This document shows positions 25,948 to 32,430 of a stretch of 44,384 nt of DNA, one piece after another. Source of the stretch: an uncultured Spirochaetaceae bacterium. GTDB lineage: Bacteria; Spirochaetota; Spirochaetia; Treponematales; Treponemataceae. Where the stretch lies: NCBI GenBank assembly GCA_902766125.1, contig CACXCG010000053.1, forward strand, positions 1 to 44,384, given 5' to 3'. The position numbers were made by a program, and so were the translations under genes. Numbering within the stretch: position 1 is the stretch's first letter; each line of letters starts with the position of its first letter. The notes beneath the pieces were generated by a model, which was given only the letters and a program-made list of their open reading frames with translations, did no database searches and was not told the DNA's origin.

Positions 25948-26814
25948 ATGAGCGCTACCATTATAGACGGAAAAGCAGTTGCTGCAGAGGTAAAAGCAGA
26001 TGTAGCACAGAAAGTTGCTGAACTTAAAAAACGGGGCATTACTCCCTGCCTGGCAGTTATTCTGGTGGGAGAAAATCCGGCCAGCGTAAGTTATGTTACC
26101 GGTAAGCGTAAGGCACTGGAAGAAGCTGGAATGGCAGACCGCAGCGTTCTGTTACCCGAAAATACGACTCAGGAACAGCTTCTTTCGCTTATTGCAGAAT
26201 TAAATGCAGACAAGAGTGTCCATGGTATTTTAGTGCAGCTTCCGCTTCCTAAGCATATAGATGAAGATGCCGTAACCAGTGCGATTGACCCATCAAAGGA
26301 TGTAGACGGATTCCATCCGGTGAACGTGGGATGCATGCTTACGGGAAAGAAATCATTTTTGCCCTGTACTCCTAACGGAATTATGACACTCCTTTCGCAT
26401 GCGGGCGTTAAGACAGACGGAGCACATGCAGTTGTTATTGGCCGCAGTAATATTGTAGGTAAGCCCATGGCGGTTTTGCTGTCCCGTAAAGAAAGCAATG
26501 CAACGGTTACCCTCTGTCATACCGGAACAAAAGATCTTGCTTCGTTTACCAGACAGGCTGACATTCTGATTGTTGCTTCAGGGCATCCGAATACTGTTAC
26601 AAAAGACATGGTTAAACCCGGGGCAGCTGTCATTGACGTAGGAGTTAACCGTATTCCCGATGCAAGTAAAAAAAGCGGTTTCCGTCTGGTGGGCGATGTT
26701 GATTTTGAAGGCGTAAAAGAAGTTGCGTCTGTTATAACTCCTGTTCCCGGCGGAGTAGGACCCATGACGATTGCAATGCTTATCTATAACACACTGGAGA
26801 GTGCTGCAAGATGA
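25948..26814 (+). CDS. folD: Methylenetetrahydrofolate dehydrogenase/cyclohydrolase FolD
   Basis: A 288-residue bifunctional enzyme converting 5,10-methylene-THF to 10-formyl-THF via the methenyl form, using NADP. Visible motifs are the catalytic YVTGKRKA (Tyr and Lys of the YxxxK pair), VQLPLP, the PCTPNG loop, the nucleotide-binding [10 protein letters not shown] and the C-terminal [10 protein letters not shown] signature. Length is typical. GGAAGG lies 6 bases before the ATG. The stop overlaps the start of folE2 (ATGA at 26811), so the two are translationally coupled. No convincing promoter was found in the 113-bp divergent region beyond a possible TATCAT at 25909. Confidence 0.97.
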   Translation: MSATIIDGKAVAAEVKADVAQKVAELKKRGITPCLAVILVGENPASVSYVTGKRKALEEAGMADRSVLLPENTTQEQLLSLIAELNADKSVHGILVQLPLPKHIDEDAVTSAIDPSKDVDGFHPVNVGCMLTGKKSFLPCTPNGIMTLLSHAGVKTDGAHAVVIGRSNIVGKPMAVLLSRKESNATVTLCHTGTKDLASFTRQADILIVASGHPNTVTKDMVKPGAAVIDVGVNRIPDASKKSGFRLVGDVDFEGVKEVASVITPVPGGVGPMTIAMLIYNTLESAAR

Positions 26815-27614
26815 TTGATGTGCAGAGTTCTCCCGATACGCGCGAGATTCCGCTTGAAAAAGTAGGGGTTAAACGCCTGCAGTATCCGGTTCAGGTGCTT
26901 GATAAACAGAATGGAACGCAGAGTACGACGGCAACGGTAGATCTGTTTGTAAACCTGCCGCATCATTTTAAGGGAACACACATGTCCCGCTTTGTAGAAA
27001 TTTTCCACCGCCACAGCCAGAGCTTAGGACGAAGACAATTCTTAGACATGCTGCAGGAAATCCGCACATCGCTTGATGCAGAGCGTGCCTTTGGTACCAT
27101 GCACTTTCTGTTCTTTATGACAAAGAAGGCACCGGTAAGCGGTGAGTGTGGTGTCATGAGTTACGAGTGTGAATACGAAGCAGAAGTTTCTGCTGACAGT
27201 GAACGCTTTCTCTTAAAGATTTCCGTTCCGGTTACAACCGTCTGTCCCTGCTCAAAAGCAATCAGTCAGCATGGAGCACATAATCAGCGCGGTGTGGTTA
27301 CAGTAACCCTTGAAAATACAAGCCTGTTCTGGATGGAAGATGTCATAGCACTTATTGAACAGTCTGCTTCCTGCGGTTTGTACAGCGTGCTTAAACGTCC
27401 CGATGAAAAATATGTTACCGAGCATGCTTACGAAAATCCCCGCTTTGTAGAAGATGTGGTTCGTGAAGTGTATCTTGCATTAGAGCATTTTGAAGGTGCA
27501 GAAAAACCCTTCAGCTGGTTTAGCGTTGAATGTGAAAACTTTGAAAGCATTCATAATCACAATGCGTATGCACTGACTCAAAAACGCCCTGTTTCTGACG
27601 GAGGCCGTGCATGA
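26811..27614 (+). CDS. folE2: GTP cyclohydrolase FolE2 (type IB)
   Basis: A 267-residue GCYH-IB enzyme making 7,8-dihydroneopterin triphosphate from GTP, the first step of folate and queuosine-type synthesis. The family signature [11 protein letters not shown] is present, with Cys145/Cys147 (one being the metal ligand), together with GAHNQRG and the C-terminal [10 protein letters not shown]. Type IB enzymes are not restricted to zinc and often serve under metal limitation. No folE1 is visible in the window. It is coupled at both ends through ATGA overlaps with folD and miaB. Confidence 0.95.
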   Translation: MIDVQSSPDTREIPLEKVGVKRLQYPVQVLDKQNGTQSTTATVDLFVNLPHHFKGTHMSRFVEIFHRHSQSLGRRQFLDMLQEIRTSLDAERAFGTMHFLFFMTKKAPVSGECGVMSYECEYEAEVSADSERFLLKISVPVTTVCPCSKAISQHGAHNQRGVVTVTLENTSLFWMEDVIALIEQSASCGLYSVLKRPDEKYVTEHAYENPRFVEDVVREVYLALEHFEGAEKPFSWFSVECENFESIHNHNAYALTQKRPVSDGGRA

Positions 27615-28987
27615 CTTACTACTTTGAAACATACGGTTGTGAGATGAACAAGGCGGAGAGTGCGGCGGCGGAGCAGCTGCTTCTTGCGCGGGGATGGACT
27701 AAGGCTTTAAGCGAACAGGTTGCAGATCTGGTTATCATCAATACGTGTTCAGTGCGTGCAACTGCAGAAAGCCGCATTGTCGGACGGTTAGGCTACTACA
27801 CTGGTCTTAAAGCGTTACGCGCAGGAACTCCCGGTGCAAAAGACAAGACGCTTGATCAGGCTGCAGCGCTTGTTGCAGAAAAAGGTGCGGTACCGCTTAC
27901 GGTTGTGGTCATGGGCTGCATGGCTCAGCGTTTACTGCATTCGTTAAAAGAACAGTTTCCGGTTGTTGATTATGTGGTGGGTACGTATGCAAAAAACAGT
28001 CTGGGCGATATTTTAACTGCGGTTGAAACGGGACAGAAACCGTTTGAGCTTGATGAATCTCCTGCATATTCGTTTGCATCGCTTTCAGTAGAGCAGGGTG
28101 CGTTCTCTTCGTTTGTTCCCATCATGAACGGCTGCAATAATTTCTGTACATACTGCATTGTTCCGTATGTGCGTGGCCGTGAACTGTCGCGTCCTCTGCC
28201 TCAGATTCTGAGCGAACTTGATTTACTGTCAGAACGCGGTGTAAAAGAAATTACGCTTTTAGGGCAGAATGTAAACTCGTATAATTCTGACGGATTAACG
28301 TTCCCCGGTTTGCTGACAGAAATTGCAAATCACCTTGAAAAAACAAATTCTTCAATAAAGTGGATCCGCTTTGAATCAAGTCATCCCAAAGATTTATCTG
28401 ATGAACTGATACAGGTTATTGCAGAAAATCCGTATGTGTGCAAAGGAATTCATCTTCCGGTTCAGCATGGATCTACGCAAATCTTAAAGCGCATGAACCG
28501 CCGCTACACCCGTGAAGACTATCTGAATCTTGTTGAACGAATGAAACGTGCCATACCTGATCTTTCTCTTATTACTGATATTATGGTGGGCTTTCCCGGA
28601 GAGACGGAAGAAGATGTGCAGCAAGTGCTTTCGCTTATGGAAACGGTGCAGTATCAGAGCGCATTTATGTACTATTATAATCCCCGCGAAGGAACTCCTG
28701 CCGCTTCGTATGAAGATCAGATTGCAGACAAAATCAAAAAAGAACGTTTGCAGCGCATCATAGACTGCCAGTTACGCATAACGACAGACGTGCTGAAAAA
28801 ACGCGTTGGAAAGACCGTAACGGTACTTGCAGATGCCGTAAGCCGTGACAACAGCGCAGAGCTTCTGGGTAAGACAGAACAGAATGAACGGGTTGCCTTT
28901 GCCGCAGATCAGTCGCTTATAGGACAGTTCTGTAGTGTGCATTTTGACAGTCTTTCGGGCAATACTTTCAGGGGTAGCCTCGTATAA
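27611..28987 (+). CDS. miaB: tRNA methylthiotransferase MiaB
   Basis: A 458-residue radical-SAM enzyme adding a methylthio group to i6A37 of tRNA. The N-terminal UPF0004 domain (about 1-150) carries the three cluster cysteines Cys10 (YGCEMN), Cys46 (NTCSVRA) and Cys103 (MGCMAQR). The radical-SAM cluster motif is Cys175-x3-Cys179-x2-Cys182. A C-terminal TRAM domain (about 385-458) binds RNA. All are intact. Its start overlaps the folE2 stop as ATGA, an unusual pairing of folate and tRNA-modification genes. Confidence 0.95.
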   Translation: MTYYFETYGCEMNKAESAAAEQLLLARGWTKALSEQVADLVIINTCSVRATAESRIVGRLGYYTGLKALRAGTPGAKDKTLDQAAALVAEKGAVPLTVVVMGCMAQRLLHSLKEQFPVVDYVVGTYAKNSLGDILTAVETGQKPFELDESPAYSFASLSVEQGAFSSFVPIMNGCNNFCTYCIVPYVRGRELSRPLPQILSELDLLSERGVKEITLLGQNVNSYNSDGLTFPGLLTEIANHLEKTNSSIKWIRFESSHPKDLSDELIQVIAENPYVCKGIHLPVQHGSTQILKRMNRRYTREDYLNLVERMKRAIPDLSLITDIMVGFPGETEEDVQQVLSLMETVQYQSAFMYYYNPREGTPAASYEDQIADKIKKERLQRIIDCQLRITTDVLKKRVGKTVTVLADAVSRDNSAELLGKTEQNERVAFAADQSLIGQFCSVHFDSLSGNTFRGSLV

Positions 28988-28998
28988 ATATAAAATTT

Positions 28999-29016
28999 TA
29001 TGCATACCTATTGAGT
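28999..29016. promoter_or_regulatory. ARG-box-like site 1 upstream of argG
   Basis: This 18-bp sequence matches 10 of 14 specified positions of the ArgR consensus TNTGNATWWWWATNCANA. It overlaps the -35 box. Basis is consensus matching only; no argR gene is in the window. Confidence 0.4.
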
Positions 29017-29039
29017 ATTTATAAAAAAAATGCTATCTT
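29011..29039 (+). promoter_or_regulatory. argG promoter (-35 TTGAGT, -10 TATCTT)
   Basis: TTGAGT (29011-29016) and TATCTT (29034-29039) have a 17-bp spacer. Predicted transcription start is near 29046, giving a ~27-nt leader with GAGG 7 bases before the ATG at 29073. Confidence 0.6.
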
Positions 29040-29040
29040 T

Positions 29041-29058
29041 AGTGCATAAATTTACATT
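29041..29058. promoter_or_regulatory. ARG-box-like site 2 over the argG transcription start
   Basis: Matches 11 of 14 specified positions of the ArgR consensus. It lies immediately after the -10, so a bound repressor would block initiation. It is 42 bp downstream of site 1, an integral number of helical turns. Confidence 0.45.
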
Positions 29059-29072
29059 TTCGAGGCGATTTT

Positions 29073-30338
29073 ATGGCAAAAGACAAGGTTGTTTTAGCTT
29101 ATTCTGGTGGACTTGATACAACAGTTATCATTCCATGGCTTAAAGAAAATTATGATTACGACGTAATTGCCGTTTGTATTGACGTAGGTCAGGGAGATGA
29201 CTGGGAAGCAATCAAGGGTCGCGCACTTAAGACAGGTGCTTCTGCCTGCTATGTTGTAGATGCACGCAAAGAATACATCGAAGAATACATCTGGCCTGCA
29301 GTAAAGGCTAACGCTGTTTACGAAGACGAATATCTTCTGGGAACTTCTACTGCAAGACCTCTTATCGGAAAGATTCTGGTAGAGTATGCACGCCAGGAAA
29401 AAGCAGTTGCAATCTGTCACGGTGCTACCGGTAAGGGAAATGACCAGGTACGTTTTGAACTTGCAATAAAAGCGTTTGCTCCAGACCTTAAGGTAATTGC
29501 AGCATGGCGCGATGACAAGTGGAACATGGACAGCCGCGAAGCAGAAATTAAATATCTGGAAGACCGCGGACTTGAAGTTCCCATGAAAAAAGATCAGTCA
29601 TACAGCCGTGACGAAAACATCTGGCACTTAAGCCATGAAGGTCTTGAACTGGAAAAAACAGAAAACGAACCAAACTACAAGCACATGCTTAAGAATACCG
29701 TTGTACCGGAAGAAGCTCCTGCAGACGGTGAATATGTAACGATTGAGTTTGAAAAAGGAATTCCTGTTGCACTCAACGGAAAGAAGATGAATGCACTTGA
29801 CCTTTTGAACGAACTTAACGTGATCGGCGGACGCAACGGTGTTGGTCTTGTAGACATCTGTGAAAACCGCTGTGTAGGAATGAAGAGCCGTGGTGTGTAT
29901 GAAACTCCGGGCGGAGCAATTCTGTACTTTGCACACCGCATGATGGACCACATCTGTCTTGACCGTGACACTTACCATTACAAGCAGCAGATTGCAATCA
30001 AAATCGGCGAACTTATCTATGACGGAAAATGGTTCACAACTCTGTTCGACAGCCTTATGGCATTTGTTGACAAGACAGAAGAAACGGTTACCGGCTGGGC
30101 AAAAGTTAAGCTGATTAAGGGTGCTATCCGTGGTGCAGGTTCTGGATCTAAATACAGCCTGTACAACGAATCAATCGCATCTTTCACAACCGGCGAACTG
30201 TATAACCACAAAGACGCAGAAGGCTTTATCACCCTGTTCGGTCTTCCCTTAAAAGTCCGCGCTATGATGGAGCAAGCGGTAGGTGAAGGACAGGCTATAA
30301 TCGAAAGCAAGCATTTAAAATCTAGACCCACCGAGTAA
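29073..30338 (+). CDS. argG: Argininosuccinate synthase, altered C-terminus
   Basis: A 421-residue enzyme joining citrulline and aspartate with ATP in arginine synthesis. The PP-loop AYSGGLDTT (about 9-17), the SGG-type ATP site, the GATGKGNDQVRFE substrate segment (about 115-127) and the GLVDICENR region are intact, so the enzyme should work. The last ~13 residues (from IIESKHL) are encoded by inserted DNA. A second copy of the preceding 25 bp lies 135 bp downstream and continues into sequence that would have ended the protein as QAIIKTE-stop, at a TAG at 30455-30457. The tail was therefore replaced by an insertion. The catalytic core does not include these residues. Confidence 0.95.
   Translation: MAKDKVVLAYSGGLDTTVIIPWLKENYDYDVIAVCIDVGQGDDWEAIKGRALKTGASACYVVDARKEYIEEYIWPAVKANAVYEDEYLLGTSTARPLIGKILVEYARQEKAVAICHGATGKGNDQVRFELAIKAFAPDLKVIAAWRDDKWNMDSREAEIKYLEDRGLEVPMKKDQSYSRDENIWHLSHEGLELEKTENEPNYKHMLKNTVVPEEAPADGEYVTIEFEKGIPVALNGKKMNALDLLNELNVIGGRNGVGLVDICENRCVGMKSRGVYETPGGAILYFAHRMMDHICLDRDTYHYKQQIAIKIGELIYDGKWFTTLFDSLMAFVDKTEETVTGWAKVKLIKGAIRGAGSGSKYSLYNESIASFTTGELYNHKDAEGFITLFGLPLKVRAMMEQAVGEGQAIIESKHLKSRPTE
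30276..30300 (+). repeat. 25-bp direct repeat, copy 1 (inside argG)
   Basis: Identical to 30411-30435. It encodes A-V-G-E-G-Q-A-I near the end of argG and marks the left border of the inserted segment. Confidence 0.97.
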
Positions 30339-30410
30339 GTCTTACGGTTGTAGCGCGCGAGTGGCGCAGCGCGCGTCAGAGCGAGCCCCGAGCGCCCCGT
30401 CGCTCGGGTT
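30301..30410. mobile_element. GC-rich palindromic insertion at the 3' end of argG
   Basis: A 110-bp segment between identical 25-bp direct repeats. Bases 30350-30410 are far richer in GC than anything around them. They contain GCGCGC repeats (30353-30358 and 30369-30374) around a 10-nt spacer, and a perfect 8-bp hairpin CCCGAGCG-CCCCGT-CGCTCGGG (30387-30408). No ORF fits a transposase. It resembles a small non-autonomous palindromic element; whether it is mobile is inference. It supplies the last codons and the stop of argG. Confidence 0.6.
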
Positions 30411-30435
30411 GCGGTAGGTGAAGGACAGGCTATAA
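30411..30435 (+). repeat. 25-bp direct repeat, copy 2 (downstream of argG)
   Basis: Exact copy of 30276-30300. It is followed by a further short repeat of GGCTATAA and then the ancestral-looking end of argG (Lys-Thr-Glu-TAG at 30446-30457). Confidence 0.97.
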
Positions 30436-30456
30436 GGCTATAATCAAAACAGAGTA

Positions 30457-30506
30457 GAGAGCAATCTTGATTGCGTATCAGGATGGCAGGTAAGTCGGAT
30501 TGCTTA
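30457..30506 (+). repeat. Dispersed RNA-like element, copy A
   Basis: Starts GAGAGCAATC and contains TATCA, GATGG and TAAGTC blocks, ending ATTGCTTA. Over the first 40 positions 34 match copy B (44371 downwards, minus strand) with one single-base gap. Here TAAGTC is followed almost directly by GGATTGCT. Confidence 0.75.
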
Positions 30507-30709
30507 TACAGATTTCTATCTTCCTGCCTCCTTGACCAAAGGGCGCATTCTGTGTTAGTCTGCAGACATGAAACATAACGTGCGTTTCGCTCAGATACTT
30601 CAGACATCCACGCTGGCATACCTTTATTATGGCATCTCTTCGTCTGGACTGTCTGCGGACTGCTAAGAACTTCTTGGCATGTTGTGTTGTTTTTCGTAAG
30701 TGAATGACA

Positions 30710-30738
30710 AGACCTTCCGCACCGGAGGGTCTTTTTTT
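30710..30738 (+). terminator. Intrinsic terminator just upstream of tyrS
   Basis: AGACCTTCCG and CGGAGGGTCT form a 10-bp stem (one G-U) with a CAC loop, then seven T. It ends 12 bp before the tyrS ribosome binding site, the usual place for an attenuator, but it could equally end the argG or upstream RNA transcript. Confidence 0.85.
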
Positions 30739-30761
30739 ATTATTTATTGAAGGAGTATAAT

Positions 30762-32006
30762 ATGAATCAGGCACTTGAAGCATTAAAAGAGAGAGGATTT
30801 TTTTCTCAGTGTACCGATGCAGATGAACTTTCTGCACGCATGGATGCGGGTCCCGTTACGTTCTATGTAGGATGTGATCCCACTGGCCCCAGTCTTCACA
30901 TAGGTCACATGGTTCCGTTCTTTGCACTGCGTCATTTGCGTTCATTCGGACATCATGGTCTTGCGCTTATTGGCGGCGGTACCGGACGAATCGGAGATCC
31001 CTCTGGTAAGACAGAAATGCGTAAAATGCTGGACTACGATCAGATTGATGCGAACGTAGAAAAAATCAAGGCTCAGCTTGACCGCTTTATCGGCTTTGAT
31101 GACAAAACTGCGTTTGCCGTTAACAATAAAGACTGGCTGGTAGACCTTAATTACATAGACTTTTTGCGTGACATTGGTTCATGCTTCAGCGTTAACAAAA
31201 TGCTTACCTTTGAAGCATACAAGCAGCGTTTAGAGCGTGGTCTTTCGTTTATTGAATTTAACTATCAGCTTCTGCAGGCTTATGACTTTTACATGCTGCA
31301 TCAGAAGTACGGCTGTATCCTTCAGATTGGTGGTGACGATCAGTGGGGTAACATTACTGCCGGTGTTGATCTTATTCGCCGCAAGTTAGGTGGCACTACA
31401 GAGCTTAACAAACAGCATGAATCGTTTGGCCTTACATTCCCGCTTATCATGCGTGCAGACGGTAAGAAAATGGGTAAGAGTGAAAAGGGTGCAGTGTTCC
31501 TGGATCCGAATCTTACCTCTGTGTTTGATTTCTTCCAGTACTGGCGCAATGTTGCAGATGCTGACGTAGAAAAATTCTTCAAGCTGTTTACGTTCCTGCC
31601 TCTCAGCGAAATCTCTTCAATTTGTGCGGGTAACATCAACGAAGCAAAAGAACGTCTTGCCTACGAAGTTACCAAAGTAATTCACGGTCAGGAAGAAGCA
31701 GACAAAGCACTTTCCGGTGCACGTGCTGCATTCAGCGGAGCAGGCGACAAGTCTTCTATGCCTACTGTTACCCTTGCACGCGCAAGCCTTGATGCAGGCA
31801 TCCCGGTATGCGATGTATTCTTTGATGCTAAACTGTGTGCAACAAAAAGCGATGCACGTCGTCTTGTTCAGCAGGGTGGAGCTTCCATTAACGGTAAGAC
31901 TATAAATGATGTCAAGGCTGTTATTGGTTCTTCAGATCTGGACAGTGACGGTGAACTGGTTGTAAAAGCAGGTAAGAAAAAAATAGCACGCGTTATATTC
32001 AACTAA
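30762..32006 (+). CDS. tyrS: Tyrosyl-tRNA synthetase
   Basis: A 414-residue class I aminoacyl-tRNA synthetase. The HIGH motif appears as HIGHM (about 47-51), the tyrosine pocket as GGDDQWGN, and the KMSKS loop as KMGKS. A C-terminal S4 RNA-binding domain (about 345-414) is present. Length and motifs are those of the bacterial TyrRS. The ATG at 30762 is fixed by AGGAG 6 bases upstream; an in-frame TTG 15 bases earlier overlaps the ribosome binding site and is rejected. The 3' end overlaps the convergent ParB-like gene by 4 bp. Confidence 0.97.
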   Translation: MNQALEALKERGFFSQCTDADELSARMDAGPVTFYVGCDPTGPSLHIGHMVPFFALRHLRSFGHHGLALIGGGTGRIGDPSGKTEMRKMLDYDQIDANVEKIKAQLDRFIGFDDKTAFAVNNKDWLVDLNYIDFLRDIGSCFSVNKMLTFEAYKQRLERGLSFIEFNYQLLQAYDFYMLHQKYGCILQIGGDDQWGNITAGVDLIRRKLGGTTELNKQHESFGLTFPLIMRADGKKMGKSEKGAVFLDPNLTSVFDFFQYWRNVADADVEKFFKLFTFLPLSEISSICAGNINEAKERLAYEVTKVIHGQEEADKALSGARAAFSGAGDKSSMPTVTLARASLDAGIPVCDVFFDAKLCATKSDARRLVQQGGASINGKTINDVKAVIGSSDLDSDGELVVKAGKKKIARVIFN

Positions 32007-32419
32007 CGTGTCTTTTTGCCAAACAGAGCTGCAACAGCCTGTGCAATTTTCTGGCAGACAGACACGATCCAGTTCCATATACGCATGAAGATGGACGGGT
32101 TCCGCAGTCGTTCAAGTCTGTGGTATCCGTCCAGAAGTTCATCATCGGTAAATTCTTTTCTAAGATTGTTTTCTTCAATTTCCATTTCCAGCTGTTTTAT
32201 CTGGTCAATGTTTTCAATGATGTTAGCGTTGATTTTTGTCCAGCCGATTGCCTTTGCTGCCTGTAAGCGGCGTTCCCCTGCAATCAGTTCGTATTTGGGA
32301 GTAAGGGTAATGGGATTCATAAGACCGTAGGTGCGAAGACTGTCTTTTAGCGGTTCAAGATCACCTAAATCCTGGCGAACACGTTTTTTTATTTTTATGT
32401 CGCTGATGTTAACAAGCAT
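32003..32419 (-). CDS. Short ParB-like protein with C-terminal amphipathic helix
   Basis: A 138-residue protein. Residues ~1-90 are a ParB/Spo0J N-terminal (ParB/Srx fold, CTP-binding) domain: the GLMNPITLTP strand, IAGERRLQAAKAIGW matching the GERRxRA box, and IEENNLRKEFTDDE matching the ENxxRxDLxP box. Classical ParB continues with a helix-turn-helix and a dimer domain; both are missing. Instead the protein ends with a Trp/Phe/Ile-rich amphipathic segment (FMRIWNWIVSVCQKIAQ...) and a basic tip, which suggests membrane attachment. GGAGA supports the start. It follows the PBP gene after 11 bp in the same operon, so a role at the cell wall machinery rather than chromosome segregation is inferred. 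Confidence 0.85.
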   Translation of the reverse strand: MLVNISDIKIKKRVRQDLGDLEPLKDSLRTYGLMNPITLTPKYELIAGERRLQAAKAIGWTKINANIIENIDQIKQLEMEIEENNLRKEFTDDELLDGYHRLERLRNPSIFMRIWNWIVSVCQKIAQAVAALFGKKTR

Positions 32420-32430
32420 AACAGTCTCCG

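Larger units (their letters stand above)
30457..30738 (+). ncRNA. Structured non-coding region / tyrS leader candidate
   Basis: About 280 bp with no credible gene between the old argG stop and tyrS, ending in a strong intrinsic terminator 23 bp before the tyrS ATG. The 5' end (30457-30506) is shared with 44371-44296. Visible helices are GCAA-N6-TTGC (30461-30474), AGCAATC with GATTGCT (30460-30466/30498-30504), GGCAGG with CCTGCC (30485-30490/30523-30528, extended by AAG/CTT after a bulge), and an 11-bp long-range stem (30557-30567/30651-30661, one G-U). The second and third helices cross each other, so they either form a pseudoknot or are alternatives. It could be a leader that attenuates tyrS or an independent small RNA. 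The T-box motif is absent and no known riboswitch core was recognised. The promoter is uncertain (TATAAT at 30440-30445). Confidence 0.45.

Noticed and set aside
30017..30619. 200-codon minus-strand frame across the argG end and ncRNA
   Set aside because: It is mostly antisense to the intact argG and continues through the palindromic insert; it has no domain, start signal or sensible composition.
30457..30738. T-box riboswitch for tyrS
   Set aside because: The conserved T-box sequence (TGGNACCGCG) and the Stem I motifs were not found, although position and terminator are suggestive.
30457..30738. tmRNA, RNase P RNA, SRP RNA or 6S RNA
   Set aside because: No alanine-tag end, no CCA-type acceptor, no GAGGAAAGTC-type P4 sequence, no SRP core loop and the wrong size for 6S.
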